Shown: positions 11,401 through 24,400 of the stretch, piece by piece
How the letters are laid out: each line of letters opens with the position of its first letter
Numbering within the stretch: position 1 is the first letter of the stretch
Assembly (NCBI GenBank): GCA_963970005.1
Contig: CAXAMN010021362.1
Coordinates: forward strand, 2,413,764-2,477,763
Reading direction: 5' to 3'
DNA: 64,000 nucleotides
DNA from: Durusdinium trenchii
Lineage: Eukaryota; Sar; Dinophyceae; Suessiales; Symbiodiniaceae
The notes under the pieces: generated by a model
Databases searched by the model: none
What the model was told of the DNA's origin: nothing
Seen by the model: only the letters and a program-made list of their open reading frames with translations
Translations under genes and position numbers: made by a program

Positions 11401-12991
11401 CTGAAATCATCAAGGTTACGTGGATGGCCTGGCATCGATTTCGGATCACCATTTAATGTAAACAGGTGATGGTTTTCCACTTCCATAGATTCTATACCAA
11501 ACAGGTGATACACCAAACAGGTGATGGTTTTCCACTTATACTTCCACAGATTCTTTCACGGAGTGGGTCATACCCATCCCTTCGCGAAAACACGTGCCAT
11601 CCCATCCACGTCTACGGCCCCGTCCGCCGGGAACCCCGGCTGCCCCCAGGTCTGCCGCCACGCCGCCACTGGAGAGCGACAAACCCGAGAAGGCTGAGAA
11701 GGCCCGACCTTCCGTGCCCCTTGGGCGGCACGTGCCGCGGAGACGCGGCGATGGACGGACGCGACGAGGAGTGGCTGCGTCCGGACGGATGCGACGGTGC
11801 TGGTGTCGGGTTCACGGTGTGGGATGGTGTGGGTGTGGGCCTCCAGACGTGCGCTGGCTGAACGGGCACTGTTTTAGGGCGATAGGGTGGCACGGTGTGC
11901 GTGAGACTCTGCTGGGTTGTTGAAAGACTATAGAAGACCATGGAAATTTGCGGGGTGTAGGTGTTCAAAAGCCAAAAGGACCCCAGCCTCTCAGTTTGGG
12001 GTACCTGTGGTTTCTATAAAAGATCTGATGTGCATTCATTGGCAAAACCTCTCAGAGAATGAATATAGTTACTTAATGTTACTTAGTTGTTTTGATGTGA
12101 TCTGTTCAAACCACCTTGGGCTGCCCTTGGGATATAGAATGCTAGGAGAGCTACGTATAATTAACTTGCAATTATATAATTATACTAGTATCATTGTAAG
12201 ACACATCCACAAGGGTCAGGGTCCCTCGGTGTAATGATATAATATATATATATTACGTGCACCCAGATGCCCTTCACCCTCCAAACCTCCCTCAAAACCT
12301 ATAGGGATTTGTTTGACCCTGTTCAACCCTGACGCGAGGATTGTGGTCCGACCCCTCCATATCCAGATGTTCCAACTACGCGCAGAAATCTGGCACAGTT
12401 GGAAGATCGGTATGGAGGGGTCGTGGCTATACCCTGCATATCGGCAATATCCAAACCCCTGGCACCATGTGAACACCTCCGCTGCTGGAATCCACCACCA
12501 CCAGTCGCAACCGAAACCCCACCGGCTGAGGTCCGAAGCCACCACTCGCTCACGTGGTTCACGGATGGAGGTGGAGCGGATGGGGCACTAAGGGGCACAG
12601 CGGATGGGGCACACCGGATGGATGAGTGGTTCATATAGGTTCTGTGCACTAAGAAAAAACCGCAATCCCAGTGATAGGCGGTGTGTGTTTTTGGGATTAC
12701 ACAATACATGGGATTGCAGTTGTTTCAGAGGTGAGAAATGGCACGTTTCCACCCCAAGATGTCTGTCACTGATGGGGGTCCACTACTAAACCACCTTCAC
12801 TTGGGGGTAATTTGTGCCATCGAACCTCTGACACCACATTCTGAGGACCCTTTTTGGGTCGTCCGGAGGCCATTTGACTATTGGACTTGCTTGACAACAG
12901 GCCAGTATTAGCTTAGAGCATCGTTTTGTTCTTGTGACATCGAAGTGTTCCAGGTCTTCCCTGCGGCATAGGGCTCAAACGAGTGTGAAGC
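8443..12991. other. Intergenic DNA with CpG-rich patches, no supported gene
   Basis: CpG-rich patches of 100-250 bp at about 8840-8990, 9560-9730, 10570-10650 and 11580-11800 alternate with A/T-rich DNA. Frames in the patches are open on several strands at once because stops are rare there, and none has recognisable motifs. A dispersed family-G repeat lies at about 11230-11590. Confidence 0.45.
11230..11590. repeat. Dispersed repeat, family G (copy with internal duplication)
   Basis: Contains ATACAGTGGTTTCAGTATAG and GATGGCACAA at 11240-11262, ACACTCCCTGAAATCATC near 11395, and two direct copies of CAGGTGATGGTTTTCCACTT near 11464 and 11517. The same words, partly in inverse order, occur at 55865-56140 and in part at about 10340-10490. 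This makes it an interspersed repeat of some 300 bp. I could not fix its ends. Confidence 0.55.
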
Positions 12992-13018
12992 ATGCTTTTT
13001 TGCCAAACCTCCAGTGAA

Positions 13019-14074
13019 ATGTTCATGATGGGACTCATCCACTTCCTTGCGTTGCCTTTGGTGTTTGCTGCGCGGCATCTCCAGAATGATGCTAGTGGCT
13101 ACATGATGGTTGTCAGACATGATGGCTCAGATTCGGCAGCAGATTTCAATTTCTCAGGTTTGGAAAATGGCTCAAATGGCTCACAGTTGGAAAATGACGA
13201 GCCACTGCCACCAAGACCGCCAAGACCGAGAGGACGACGACAAAAACGACCAAAGTTGAAGGGCCCTTTGCTCACTTTGAATGGAAAAACAGACTTGAAA
13301 TTTCAATTCCGATATGAATGGTCATCCATTCCTGTCACTGGTTGGCACGACCTCATCATCAACGGCTATGTCTCCAGCATTGTAGACCTGTTACAAGAGA
13401 GGCCAGAGCTGCCTTTGACGTGCCCACAAGACTTTGTGGGGCATCAGGTGTACCTGATCCTCCGCGAAAAGTTGAAGTTCACAGAGATCCTTCATTCCAA
13501 AGTCTTCACTGCCATATCAGGTGTGGCTGGAACCTCCGTTGGAGGTGGAGCCAAGTCCGCTTTGCAGGGTGTGCTGACCAAACTCCTCCCTGCTTTCAAG
13601 ATGAATGTGGCAGCTGCAGCATCTACTGCCCATACTGCTCATCGAAGCGGGCAATTAGTGGCATTGCAAGGGAAAATTGGGAGAATGCTGAGCAAAGGTA
13701 TCTCCAAAGATGGTGCCATGGCTTTACTGAGCTCATTTGTGACCTACGGTCTGGTGTATGAGGAGGAGACAGGCACACCCTGGTCGCTGGAGGGCAAGGG
13801 AAACGCCTTTGATTGGATTTTGTCACAAGTCCACACCATGACCCGATTGTATCATTGGCTCAGCTGGACCGATAAGTCAGTACGACTGACTTTGAAAAAC
13901 ACCTATGGCGGATTTCAGTACGGTGAAAAATATTACTATGACCTCAAGATGAAATGCGTGAAATCTCCTCCCGGGTCGGAATTTAAGGCTTTTGTCGCAT
14001 TTGAAAACGAGGATGGCCTCATCGAAAGGGTGACTGCCAAACATTTGGCCGTTTACGTACTTGTGCTCTCATGA
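13019..14074 (+). CDS. Predicted secreted protein, intronless, unknown function
   Basis: I do not recognise this protein. The frame is open from 12992. I prefer the Met at 13019 because MFMMGLIHFLALPLVFAA then forms a typical signal peptide, with likely cleavage after the Ala-Ala before RHLQND. The next 50 residues are hydrophilic, with three possible N-glycosylation sites (NFS, NGS, NGS). A Pro/Arg/Lys segment (PPRPPRPRGRRQKRPKLKG) follows. The remaining 260 or so residues have mixed, globular composition: a Gly/Ala-rich helix-like stretch (ISGVAGTSVGGGAKSALQGV) in the middle and an aromatic C-terminal third (LYHWLSWTDK, YGEKYYYDLK). It ends at TGA 14072-14074. No intron is needed, unlike the exon-split genes elsewhere in the window, so it may be a retrogene. 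The continuous frame, signal peptide and sensible composition together make a real gene likely. Confidence 0.75.
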   Translation: MFMMGLIHFLALPLVFAARHLQNDASGYMMVVRHDGSDSAADFNFSGLENGSNGSQLENDEPLPPRPPRPRGRRQKRPKLKGPLLTLNGKTDLKFQFRYEWSSIPVTGWHDLIINGYVSSIVDLLQERPELPLTCPQDFVGHQVYLILREKLKFTEILHSKVFTAISGVAGTSVGGGAKSALQGVLTKLLPAFKMNVAAAASTAHTAHRSGQLVALQGKIGRMLSKGISKDGAMALLSSFVTYGLVYEEETGTPWSLEGKGNAFDWILSQVHTMTRLYHWLSWTDKSVRLTLKNTYGGFQYGEKYYYDLKMKCVKSPPGSEFKAFVAFENEDGLIERVTAKHLAVYVLVLS

Positions 14075-14181
14075 CCATCATGACTGGACAGCGACCGATG
14101 CGGACAGCACGGCGATCGAGTCAAAAGGTGACCAGGTCAGTGACGGGTGACCATGCCGAGGTGGGAACTGGGTATTCTCCT

Positions 14182-14300
14182 GGCTGTGGGTGATGGCACC
14201 CAGAGCCCCGTGAGCCCCAGGGTAGATGGACCTTAGATGGTCCATTCTGTTTCTTTTTGGCTGGTCAACCCAGGTCTCCCGGTGTCATGACACCTCGGCC
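14182..14300. mobile_element. MITE-like family C, copy 1
   Basis: Left end GGCTGTGGGTGATGGCACCC. The right end is CCCGGTGTCATGACACCTCGGCC, an imperfect inverse of it. The interior contains GGCTGGTCAACCCAGGTCTC, shared with copies 2 and 3. Confidence 0.6.
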
Positions 14301-14969
14301 CGCTGGCTCCGCTTCCCAAAGTGTTCAGACCACGGTGACTTTATGAGCTGTTGCCAGCGTTCAGACCGTAGTCAAGTCACGATGGTTTGGTTCTGGACAA
14401 ACCCTTTGAAGATGAGAAACTCAACAGATTCCTTCCCTCGCAGCCCTCACGGTTGGGGGATGTTACTGGACACTCAGAGAACTCAATTGGAGCATCTAGA
14501 CCCCCACAGGTTTGTTTAAATCTTTTGACTTTCTGATTTGTTCGATAATCGAAGTACATGGAATGATGGCAAGACGGTGGGATACTCGGACGGTTTTGTA
14601 GCACATCTCATTCTCAGCACTATTGTTATCATCCTGATGGCTCGACTCAAGTGTGAACTTCTGAACATCTTGCCGGGGGGGCCGTCTTCAACGCAGTACT
14701 TGACGTGTTGCTGGCGATCAAACACGAGAAGGTCTGGTTGGGGCAATGTTTGTGTGCAGGGCATGGCAAGGCTTCAAACGTCCAAAGATTGAGATGTCAA
14801 AGTTTCTCGGCCACTTTATCTCTTCATCCCAAAAGTTTCAGATTCGACATGAACAAACTGAATCGACCTGAATCGAACCATCAATCGAAACGAAAGGACC
14901 ATGTCTATCATGTCAAGTTTATCCTATAGCTTCATCGTGGCCATGGTCGAAACTTGGCCTATGACCCCA

Positions 14970-15082
14970 CCCTAGGGATCTAAGTGCCTCCTCAGGTTCG
15001 GTACGACTGGACCCTCCTGGCACCTATATAACAGTGTCTCCAACACATCACCGTACCTGAGGTTCGGTAGCTCCTGGATCCC
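14970..15082. mobile_element. MITE-like family B, copy 4
   Basis: Begins CCCTAGGGATCTAAGTGCCT and carries GGTACGACTGGACCCTCCTG, then CACCTATATAACAGTGTCTC and CACCGTACCTGAGGTTCGGT. It ends CTCCTGGATCCCA, with the right terminus slightly degraded. Confidence 0.75.
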
Positions 15083-15893
15083 AAACGGGCCCTCTACGGC
15101 CATCTACGGCTGTGCCCCTGCTGCCGAGCGGTCACGTCCTTGCAGGCCACGAACGCCAGCATGTCCTTGGCATCGTTGATCTCCAACTTCACCGCCGACC
15201 GGGTGGGTGGAGAACGGAGCGTTCGACGTGTGTGGTTTGTTGGTTTGTTCGATGGTGGCCAGACAAGAAACAGAATTGGGGATAGAATGGAACTGAAGGA
15301 ATGTCTCAGCAACCTGCGCTTGCTCAGAGAAGATGCACAGTTTATAGATGTCTATAGGTTGCAGGTCAGTTCCTTTGTTTGGAGTATGTATGAATTTTGC
15401 AGATATCACACTGACCAAGGAATCCCTCAGCTCATCTCCAGTTCAGTGACATGACGTGTCTCGAAGCTAGGACCTTGAAACGATGAAGTCTCGACATTTT
15501 GAGAACTGAGAATGACACGATGTTTTTTTGGGGCACTTGCTTCTCTCCAAGGGTCCTTTCTAGAAGAACTTGTCCATACTGGAGCCTAGGGTTTGAACCT
15601 CCTTTGATTGAACGGGTTTGGATCAACGACCTTCTATCGAAGGCCAGGGTGTGACTTTGCATCAGCATGGTCACATCCTCATCTGCAATCGGTCCAGTTA
15701 CGTCCAAATTGGTCTTTTCAAACCGCCCCGAACGACCACGGGAGACGTTGATGACCACGGGAGGCTCGCCGTCGCCATCGCTTTTGCTCCGCCTCTCGCG
15801 GTCCTCGGGCGTTGGCAGTCGCAAGCCGTGTCCAAGAAGAAGGCGGATGAAGCTCAACAGCCGCTGGGACAGACTGGATCGAAGCGGAAACCC

Positions 15894-15993
15894 GGATCCA
15901 CATACCGAACCAGGTCGGTACGGTGATTGGAGATTATTTATTTAGGCGCCAGGAGGGTCCAGTCTTACCTTCTGAGGTTCGGTATGTGGATCC
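15894..15993. mobile_element. MITE-like family B, copy 5
   Basis: Inverted termini GGATCCACATACCGAAC and GTTCGGTATGTGGATCC (17 of 17 by eye) around about 100 bp. The interior GCGCCAGGAGGGTCCAGTC is shared with copy 1. Confidence 0.75.
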
Positions 15994-16117
15994 ACTGTGG
16001 ATCAAGAAGTGGGATCGAAGAGGCCCGGGTGTGGGGACCCGAGGGATGGACGTGTTCAACCATTCCTTTGAAGCACCGAAAAGCTCTTCGATGGATGGAC
16101 GTTTCAGGATCGATCAC

Positions 16118-16225
16118 TTAACCCTACAAGTCCAGTCTGACCCAGTTGGTTACCTGGTCCTTGACCTTCAATAGTGTGAACTTGTATGACCAATGTCAGT
16201 AAAATGAGGTCGACTTGTAGGGTAA
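16118..16225. mobile_element. MITE-like element, family E
   Basis: Ends TTAACCCTACAAGTC and GACTTGTAGGGTAA are inverse to each other (one extra base in the left arm) and enclose about 108 bp without coding capacity. Only one copy was seen in the window. Confidence 0.6.
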
Positions 16226-18334
16226 TGTATAGATTCAATAACCCCCCCAATTGAATTCAACAACCATGTTATGTTCATTATTTGTCTACATTGAGCCCGA
16301 AACGGAGGGTCACTCATGAACCTAGGACCTCAAAAAGAGTCAAAAGCTCAGAAGACCAGCGATGGCTTCATTTTGGTTTGACTTACACCTGGCAGGCTGG
16401 GTGGGTGTTGTGTTTTCACTAAGGGCTGCGGTAGACTACTGCAGGGTGGTGGTGCTGAGGGTTGCCAGCTGCGATCGAAGCTTCCAAGAACGGGTGCACT
16501 TTCTGATGTGAAAGTTCCAGTCACTTCACCAGGACATGTTCCAGTTCCAATCTCCATCTCGCTTGGGAGGAAAGAAATTAGCCACGTCTCCAGTTCCCCA
16601 CCATAGCGACGCGGTGAAAAACCCACCGCTGTTTTGGTCCTCTTGGAGAATTCATGGTCATTCGAACGAGTTGGCCATGGGACATCGCCACCAAACCCAC
16701 CCACCCACAGGGAGATCCAGGGAGTGGTGACATCATATCTACTGCAGAATCCTACACTTTTGCCTTGAAACTCTGGTGTTTGCAGGGGAGCACCTGGCGG
16801 ATGGTGCAGACGGAAGAAATGAATGATTTGTGGAACCTATAGAAGGACTCCTGGAACCGAGAACCTGCTGGGTGTTTGCATGGTTGGTTCGGGCGCAGCG
16901 GTCGCTCAGGTTGAAGGAGGCGGAGCGCGCTCGGGCCTCAGCATGTGACATGACATGTCCTTCCTTGGACTTAGGATGACCTGGGTTCCTTTGTGATTTG
17001 CGCAGCATCTGGCACAGCAAATCCTGATAGAACCTCCTTCCACCCCCCTGGCACAATGCCTTCCTTTGCCTCCCAAGCAAGAGACACAGGCATCACTGAC
17101 TCTCCCTCGTGTTCGTCCAAAAGTCCATCCTTCGAAAGCTCCCATCGTCGTCCCGTCCCACCGCATCGTTCGGGAGCGTCCTGTGTCGGCGACCCCGTTG
17201 AGCAGCGGAGTGGTCGATCGCTGCCAGGATTGGTCGATCCCCATTCCCGATCTCTTCTTGGCTCGGATGCGTGTGCGGAGCACCCGAGTGGAGCGAGTAT
17301 AAGCAGGATGGTGGGAAGTCAGGTGACTCCCTGGTTTGAACCGGTTGTTTTTTTTTGCTTTTGTACTGGAAATAGAGGCTTCATCATACTTCATCTATAG
17401 TTTCCAAGCAACATGTATTGTTTCTTGGGTGATGTTCTGGTACTGTACTACATACGTATAATATTATATGTACAATCGGACAAAGCAAGGGTTTAATGAA
17501 TTGGTGTACTTTGCTTTTGAAGATGCTGGAGCAAGGCATTTATCGAACTTCAGGTGGCCTGGAGAGAATGCCTCCAACCTGATGGGGCAAAAAAACAATG
17601 AAGTATAAACAGGTTTTTCATGCAGTCAAACGGACGGTTTGCACAGGTCATTATATGATTTCTGTTATCAAGTAATATATAATATAAAACCTGATCTTGC
17701 TGGAGACACACCTCGCATTCAAGCGTGATGTTGTTAATGTACGCCCTGGAATATTAACATGGAACCTGAAAACTACTAGGGTTGTAGAGCAAAACAGTCT
17801 TCCAGTCAGGTCCATTTTCAGGTTGCATGTGGGTCTCTTCCCGGGAATATGTCCTTTTGTTGTAGGTTTTACCAGGATGTAAAAACCAGGTTGCACTCTC
17901 CTATAGGTCCCCTCCCAGGTCACACTACCAGGTCTTACAAACTGGCTTGTGACGCTCCCATACCTGTTTGTAGGGCTCCAAGTACATCCGAAGGCAATTA
18001 TTTAAACACCCCTGAAAGCCAATTCCAAACACCTTCGAAGCAGAGCCATGAAAAAAGAAAAAAAAACACATCAAAACACAACTATATTGAATATTGGTTT
18101 CAGTGCGCCCCTACATTTGTGTGTTTGTTTTTGTGCACCTTCAGGAGATGTTGGCTATATGTTCATCGGTGACTCTCCGCTCGTCTTCTTCGCTCGGCGC
18201 GGCGGAAAACAGAGGTGGACCTCGGCGTCAAAGTGTGCGGCGCTCGGCGGCGTCGGCCGGCGGTCGGACATTGGGCTTCCCTCGAAGTGAGGACGGACGT
18301 CGGGCCACTGAGGGAATGAAGAGATGTTCAACTA

Positions 18335-18434
18335 CTGACTGGTGCGACTTTCAGCAGGGAATGAGGGTGGCTGGATCCAAAGGAATCTCTATTGGGGGCG
18401 AAACTTCCCTCATTCCCTACGAAGCACCAGTCAG
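18335..18434. mobile_element. MITE-like foldback element, family D
   Basis: A 100-bp unit with inverted ends CTGACTGGTGC and GCACCAGTCAG. A second inner pair, AGGGAATGAGGG and CCCTCATTCCCT, makes almost the whole element able to fold back. A related end (GTGACTGGTGCGACTCGG) occurs near 19971. Confidence 0.7.
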
Positions 18435-21400
18435 ACTAGCATGAGAGTCATTCTGGTCCTCATAGCAACAGCCTGAAGTCGAAGTGACATGTTTGTATGA
18501 ACATGGATGAACAAATCAATCAATGCATGAACCGTCATTGTGTTCAATCTGGTGTCGACATTTGTAAGATGTCCAAGATCCTCCAGTGGAACCGATTCAA
18601 ATGGTGCTTTGCAGGGAAGGAGCAAGGGTTATCCACTGGGGTATCCATATGCCCCACTAAAGGAGGGTAGCGACCACAGGGGGAGAATCAACGCCCCACT
18701 AAGGCTTGGACTCTTTCTTTTCTGCTTTGTTTGAGTCACCGAGCTGCAGCAGTCTAGTCTATGCTCCCTGCAGGAGGTCTTGGGGCAAAGTTGAAAAGTT
18801 GTTTTTGTGCACCTCAAAAATCAGATCAGAGAATCTTGTTACTATGATGAATGCAACCGTCAATCATGACTGTAAGACGCAAACAATAGCAAACATGATA
18901 TGGTCACAATCAGAAGTGCTGCGGATATGCTTGGCCCTGTGCGACTGGCCTAGGTCAGATGAAGATACTGCACATTTGAGGCCAGCAAGTGCTGGGGGGT
19001 TGGACCACGAATGAAAGCGCTGTGTAGACGTTACCGGTACTTGATTGAAATGGGAGGCGTCCCCAGATGAATGAGAGATGCTCCGACTCCGGTTGTTTCA
19101 ATGTTTTGAAGCAGGAGCAGTCTTTCGTGAAGCAAGCAGAATATGGGATGGCAATAGGATGGGTTTTGAGTCGTTTCAGGGAACCCTAGTTTCCAAGCTC
19201 GTTCGGGGAGGGCCGCATTCTTTGGGGGGGACAACACAGTTAATTATTGTTACTGTTGATGGGCAAGAATCCTAATAAGACCACCTGGTCAAACAGAAGG
19301 AGAATGTCCGGTATCTCGGGTAGTAGCCGAAAACCGGAGTTTCACTCTTGGGTTTGTCTTTGACGTCTAGGTTTTTCGAACTATTTGGGTTTCCAACTCC
19401 CTGGCATTCAGACTAGTCTTGGCTGGGTCGAACTCCTCGAGGAGAGGGGGTGTACCTACACCGCCCCGGGCAGTCGGCGAGGGCGTCTGATGACGTGACA
19501 CGAGGACCATGGCGGGTGAGGAGGCCAAGGCACGTCGACGCTCCATGGCCAATCGCATGCAGGGAGGCCAAGCGCAGGGGGAACATCTCTGGGAGCTTCA
19601 AGAGAAATGATTCAAATAAGTCGTTGGAAGCCAACGGTCTTTTATTCCAGAGTTTTTCTTGGGGGGATGATAGCAGCAGGCGACATAAGATTGTATATAA
19701 GTAAAATGATGCAATATTGGGGAGGTGTTTGCATTTGCTAAAAGGACTATTGTTGGCCTACTATTTATCAGGAAATCTGCAGATCGATGATCTTGCGTAC
19801 TGTTCTGAAGGAACGCGTACCCCTTTTCGCAGGAAAACCGCCTTCTGACGGTAAGGCATTCATAAAGAAACAGCCTGACGGATGATGACCCTTCGCGAAG
19901 CCTCGGTCAGGGTGAAAGAGTGGTTTCCACCTATAGAGAATCAGCTGAAATCTCCAGTGAAATCCAGGGGGTGACTGGTGCGACTCGGAGGCTCGTACTT
20001 TTCTGGAAGGCCCCAGGCTGGATCCGGTCTCTGCAGTCGCCCGAGTCGCCCGAGGCCGGGTCGCCTGTGTCTCCACCTGTTGGGTCGGCCGGAACTCACT
20101 GAGGCTTCATGACTATGGCCTGGGGAATGAGCTACAGTTTCTCGGATGATGCGTGACCAAATCGATCGGATGATGCGACCATTTGGCCGCATTGGATGGG
20201 ACACAGCTTCTTTCCAAGCTGCTGGCATTTGCTACATTGTTCTGTGAAAGCACTCCCCCACTTCAAAAAGCGCCTGCAAGCAGAAGTTTTCCAGACCTTG
20301 CTGGTGAACGGGCGCTTGCTTTTTGCCCAAGCGACATCCGCCGAAATCCGCCGCCCAACGCCCAAAGGGATCAAAACATGTGGTTTTGGAGGTTCCATGG
20401 CAGTAGCACCTCAACATGTCTTAGACAGATGGGGGCCCGAATAAACCACCTATATAACTGGGGGACTGTGTCATCATGTGTCATCCATGTTTTAGAATTG
20501 TCTATATAGAGTTTGAACGATTTGAAAGTTTGTGCTATTCAATCAAGTGTTTTATTATTTTAATAGTTTCCACCATTTTCATTCACATGTTTTCTCACAT
20601 GTCTAGTTCTGTCCATCCATGGTTTACAGGATTCAACAGGATTTACACTCCTCAATCAGATCTCAACTAACGTCAATTGACTTCCAGAATGATTTACATT
20701 GATTTACATCATTCTAAATTATTAATTGCTTATTATGTTGTTCTACTTGGAGATCAGAAACCAACACCACTTTGCTTGGCGCCCAGGCGGCAGAATCGTG
20801 CAGACCGAGAGGCACGGATAGATGGATGGAGGGATAGATGGATGGAGGGACTGCGGTCGAAGCAATCCCTTTCGGTGTTGAGGGACCGCGAAAGGGCTGT
20901 GAATGAGCGCGTTTGGGTTGGTCTAAGATTGGTTGGATCTCCAACAGAGATTCTTACTGTAGATTGATGCGGGGTAGAGATACGGGGCTGGGGGTGATGT
21001 ATGTCAAACTCTCAAGCCTTGCTACGGTCGCTGGTGTTTCTTGTTTTTTGTTTCAAAAGACCATCCAAGTGCTTGATGTTGAAGAGCTATTGTACAGTCT
21101 ATCCTATTACCTGCAACAGTCCTTAATAAAACAAGCAAATCATTGCTGTAGAATGTTTTGGACATGAAAAGGCCTGCAACTGTTGGCCCCATCATCATCC
21201 GCTGGGTCCTGGTTGAGCCTCTCCGCCGGGTACTGAAGGATCCACCAGGTAGTTTTGGGCATTTTGGGGGGGTTATAGATACCCAACTAGTCATGAGTCA
21301 TGACTGGACTTAACCGCGTAGTAAGGACACCCAAACAACTCCAAAGAAGACACTTGAAACCGCCCTGATATCGCGACCGACGGAATATCGCCACGTTTTT

Positions 21401-24400
21401 TGCGACACGGAGGTGGATATGATCCAGCGGCTTCAGTCCTTAGTTCCGGAGTCCGGGAGCCTGCAGCGGTCTCCGTCGGATGTTCGACCTGGTCGAACCG
21501 TCGACGGTTCCGTCAGTTTGGTCTAATGTCAACACCGGATGAATAAACGGCCCCGCCCCCCCCTTCAAGGTCAACAAGGTCAACAAGGTTTGAGATTGGA
21601 GCTTTTGGAGAACAGCGAACGTAGGACATCCGATGGACATCCGTCGCTCCGTCGGGACTGCATCGATCGGACAGACACGACGGTGTCTGCCTGGGAGCGT
21701 CGGACTGCCGAGAAACAGCCAGACCCCCAACTGATCGGCAGTCCGACATGGCAGTACCATGGATCGTCGTGTTTGGGTATAGTTGGTCGAACTGGCTTCT
21801 TGCGGCAAACCCCTTCGACTTCTTCGCAGGGTGATTGAAACTTTGAAAGGAACGGATCTGAGATTGATGTTCTCCAGCACCGGGAAAGCAGATGATGAAA
21901 GAAACGATGACGGTCTGCCTTCATGGCTCATGGGGGCAAACGAGCGGAAGCTTTTCAGGAAGACTACTGTAGTGCGCTTGGGATGGTCTGCCCTCCTGTC
22001 CTGTCCGCTGCGCGACCGCGGACTGGTGGACTGGTGAGGGTTACACCCCATGCGACCCCGGGAAACTGCGAACTCCTCCCTGGTCATTGGCATAGACACC
22101 TTGCGCACGACGGCACGACACCGAAAACGCTTGGAGACAGCCATAGCTGGTGGCTTTGACATGAAAGTCCCTTTGACCCCCAGGACCGGTCATGCCACAG
22201 CACTCCCACTGCATTCACAGTTCGAAATCCGCTTGCATGGAATATCCATTGATCCCAACAAAAGCAGAAAACTCATCGGTGAATATGCAAGTCCCGATTC
22301 ATGTGTCGTGCTTGGGAAGATTGGATTTTTGCTGCAAACATTTGCACCCCAGCCTTTGTAGCCCCATATGATTCTCACATATATTGCCCCCAAACATATA
22401 AACACGCTATGGAATTGATGTTAGTGAGGAATACAACCATCAGATTCATATGTCTACCAGGTGGACTGGCCGTAGCTTGCATGTTTTCACTGAGGTCTGA
22501 GCTACAACTTCTAAAGAAGGAGTTTGCCGGACAGGTGCAGGCCTCCTTTTGTTGGTGACTGAGACATTCATGACTTCGCAGTTGTGTGAGTGTGGAGGAC
22601 GACGCGTACAAGAGCAGTGTGTGTGTGTTTTTGTTGGAATTTCATATGTTTTTTCACGCAGCCTGTTCATTTCACAGGGTTCTGTAGACTTGTCGTTTTG
22701 GTAGATCTTTGGCAAGAATTCCCAGCAGGGGTGTTGTAGACTCCTAGCTGAATGAATTGCTAGCTGCTAGCACCTGTTGAAGCAAACAAATCAGAATTTT
22801 GAATGTTTCAATGTCATGGTTCAGGTTCTATACTGTACAGATTGCTTTGGGAAGTTTGGCATCCTCTGAGAGGATTGAAGATCTTTATACGATATGGATA
22901 ACTTCTTTTTGTTTGACAAATTCGTTTTAACCATCCTTGTCAGCCCACCCAAGAAAGGTGGATCGCCTGCTCTTCGAAGAAGAGAGGGACACCAGCTTTC
23001 ACAAACGAACCGATGGACAGTTCGGTGAACCTGAAACTGTTTTCCAAGGAAACGGACGAAACTTGCACGAATCAGGGTTACGGGATCCTGTTCGGTATCT
23101 CTTTCGTTTCAGCTTCGAGCCACCGAAACGAAACGCCACCGCCACCGCCACCCTCGTCGCCGGGAAGGAGGGTTGGACACCCTTCACTTCCTCCCACCGG
23201 CACCAACACCGGTGTTGTTCAGTTCGAAAACCTGTTTCTTTGGCGCAGAACAAAACGTTCGGTTGACTGGTCCAAGCAGGCTTGTCCCAGAACCCTTGGC
23301 CCTTCGCCCGGAGTAGGTGGTTTTGGGACACCTCGGAGAAGGCTATATGGACATAGACACCCCGGGTTCCGGAAGGTTCCACCGGATCGAACGCCGCCGC
23401 CAGATGCTGCCGAACGGGCCCAACCTGCTCCAGGGAGGTCCGGTACCGGCGCGACCAGTGGGTCCAGTGTGTGCATGGGACATCTTCATCCAAGAAGCCT
23501 AGCAGTGAAGTCTTCAAAACCAGAAGCAACGATGAAACAATTTGTTTTGCTTTTGTGTGTATATAATACATGCATATTTAATGCCTGTTGTGTTTTGACT
23601 CTTCCAATATATCGCGGATGATAGTCTCGACTGTTACCACTCTAACAAGCCAGCAAGACTGTCTATGAGAGACACAGCTGCCACTTTGATCATCCCTGTG
23701 ATATGACGGATGATCCTACTATATCCTACTATTGACATCAGAAATGAGTCGTTCACCACGAATTTGGTGTGGTTTTCTCAGGAGGCTCAGGTCCAGGTGG
23801 GGCCAGTGTCTTTTCTTCCATCAGGATGATCGGACGATGGGAGGATCCTTTTGAATAGGTTTTCATTTGTGGGAGGATCCGCAAACCATCCCATTAAGCA
23901 CACCAAAAAGACATCATTTGGGATGATCCGGGGTGATCTCCAAAACAAAACATCCCAACAAATCCTCTTCAACTCGTTCCTGCTCCACTACTATCCACTA
24001 CTGCTCCTTTGGATGACCGAATGTGTGTATGAAAATAGGGAGACCGGCCCCCCCTGGCAATGACCCCCTCGCCTGGCAGGTTTGGAACATAGACCAGTCT
24101 ACCCAGCGAGGGGCGATCAGAAAGTTCAGGAGTCAAGATACAGGGAGTCCGGGAGTTCCCTCTTCCCCAACCCCTTGCTAGTACATTACTTGTGTGTGGA
24201 GAAGGGCCTAAGCCTATACTTAAGCATCCTCATCCACGAACTGCCCAGGGTGGGATACACCCAACCGCAGCCCCAGACGCGGTCTGCGCGGTCTCCTCCC
24301 GCAGGCGCTGCCCAGCTGGCACAGAAGATTCTCATCCCTCGCCTGAGGGCACCGGTGCCACGTCATGAGCAGGCGCTCGATGCGGACATGTTGCTTGCTC

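Noticed and set aside
21440-22162. Minus-strand frame of 240 codons
   Set aside because: Lies in stop-poor CpG-rich DNA, is dominated by Arg/Ser/Pro, has no motif, and the other frames are also long there.
22999-23621. Open frames of about 190-200 codons on both strands
   Set aside because: Simultaneous openness on both strands in a CpG-rich patch points to composition, not coding.
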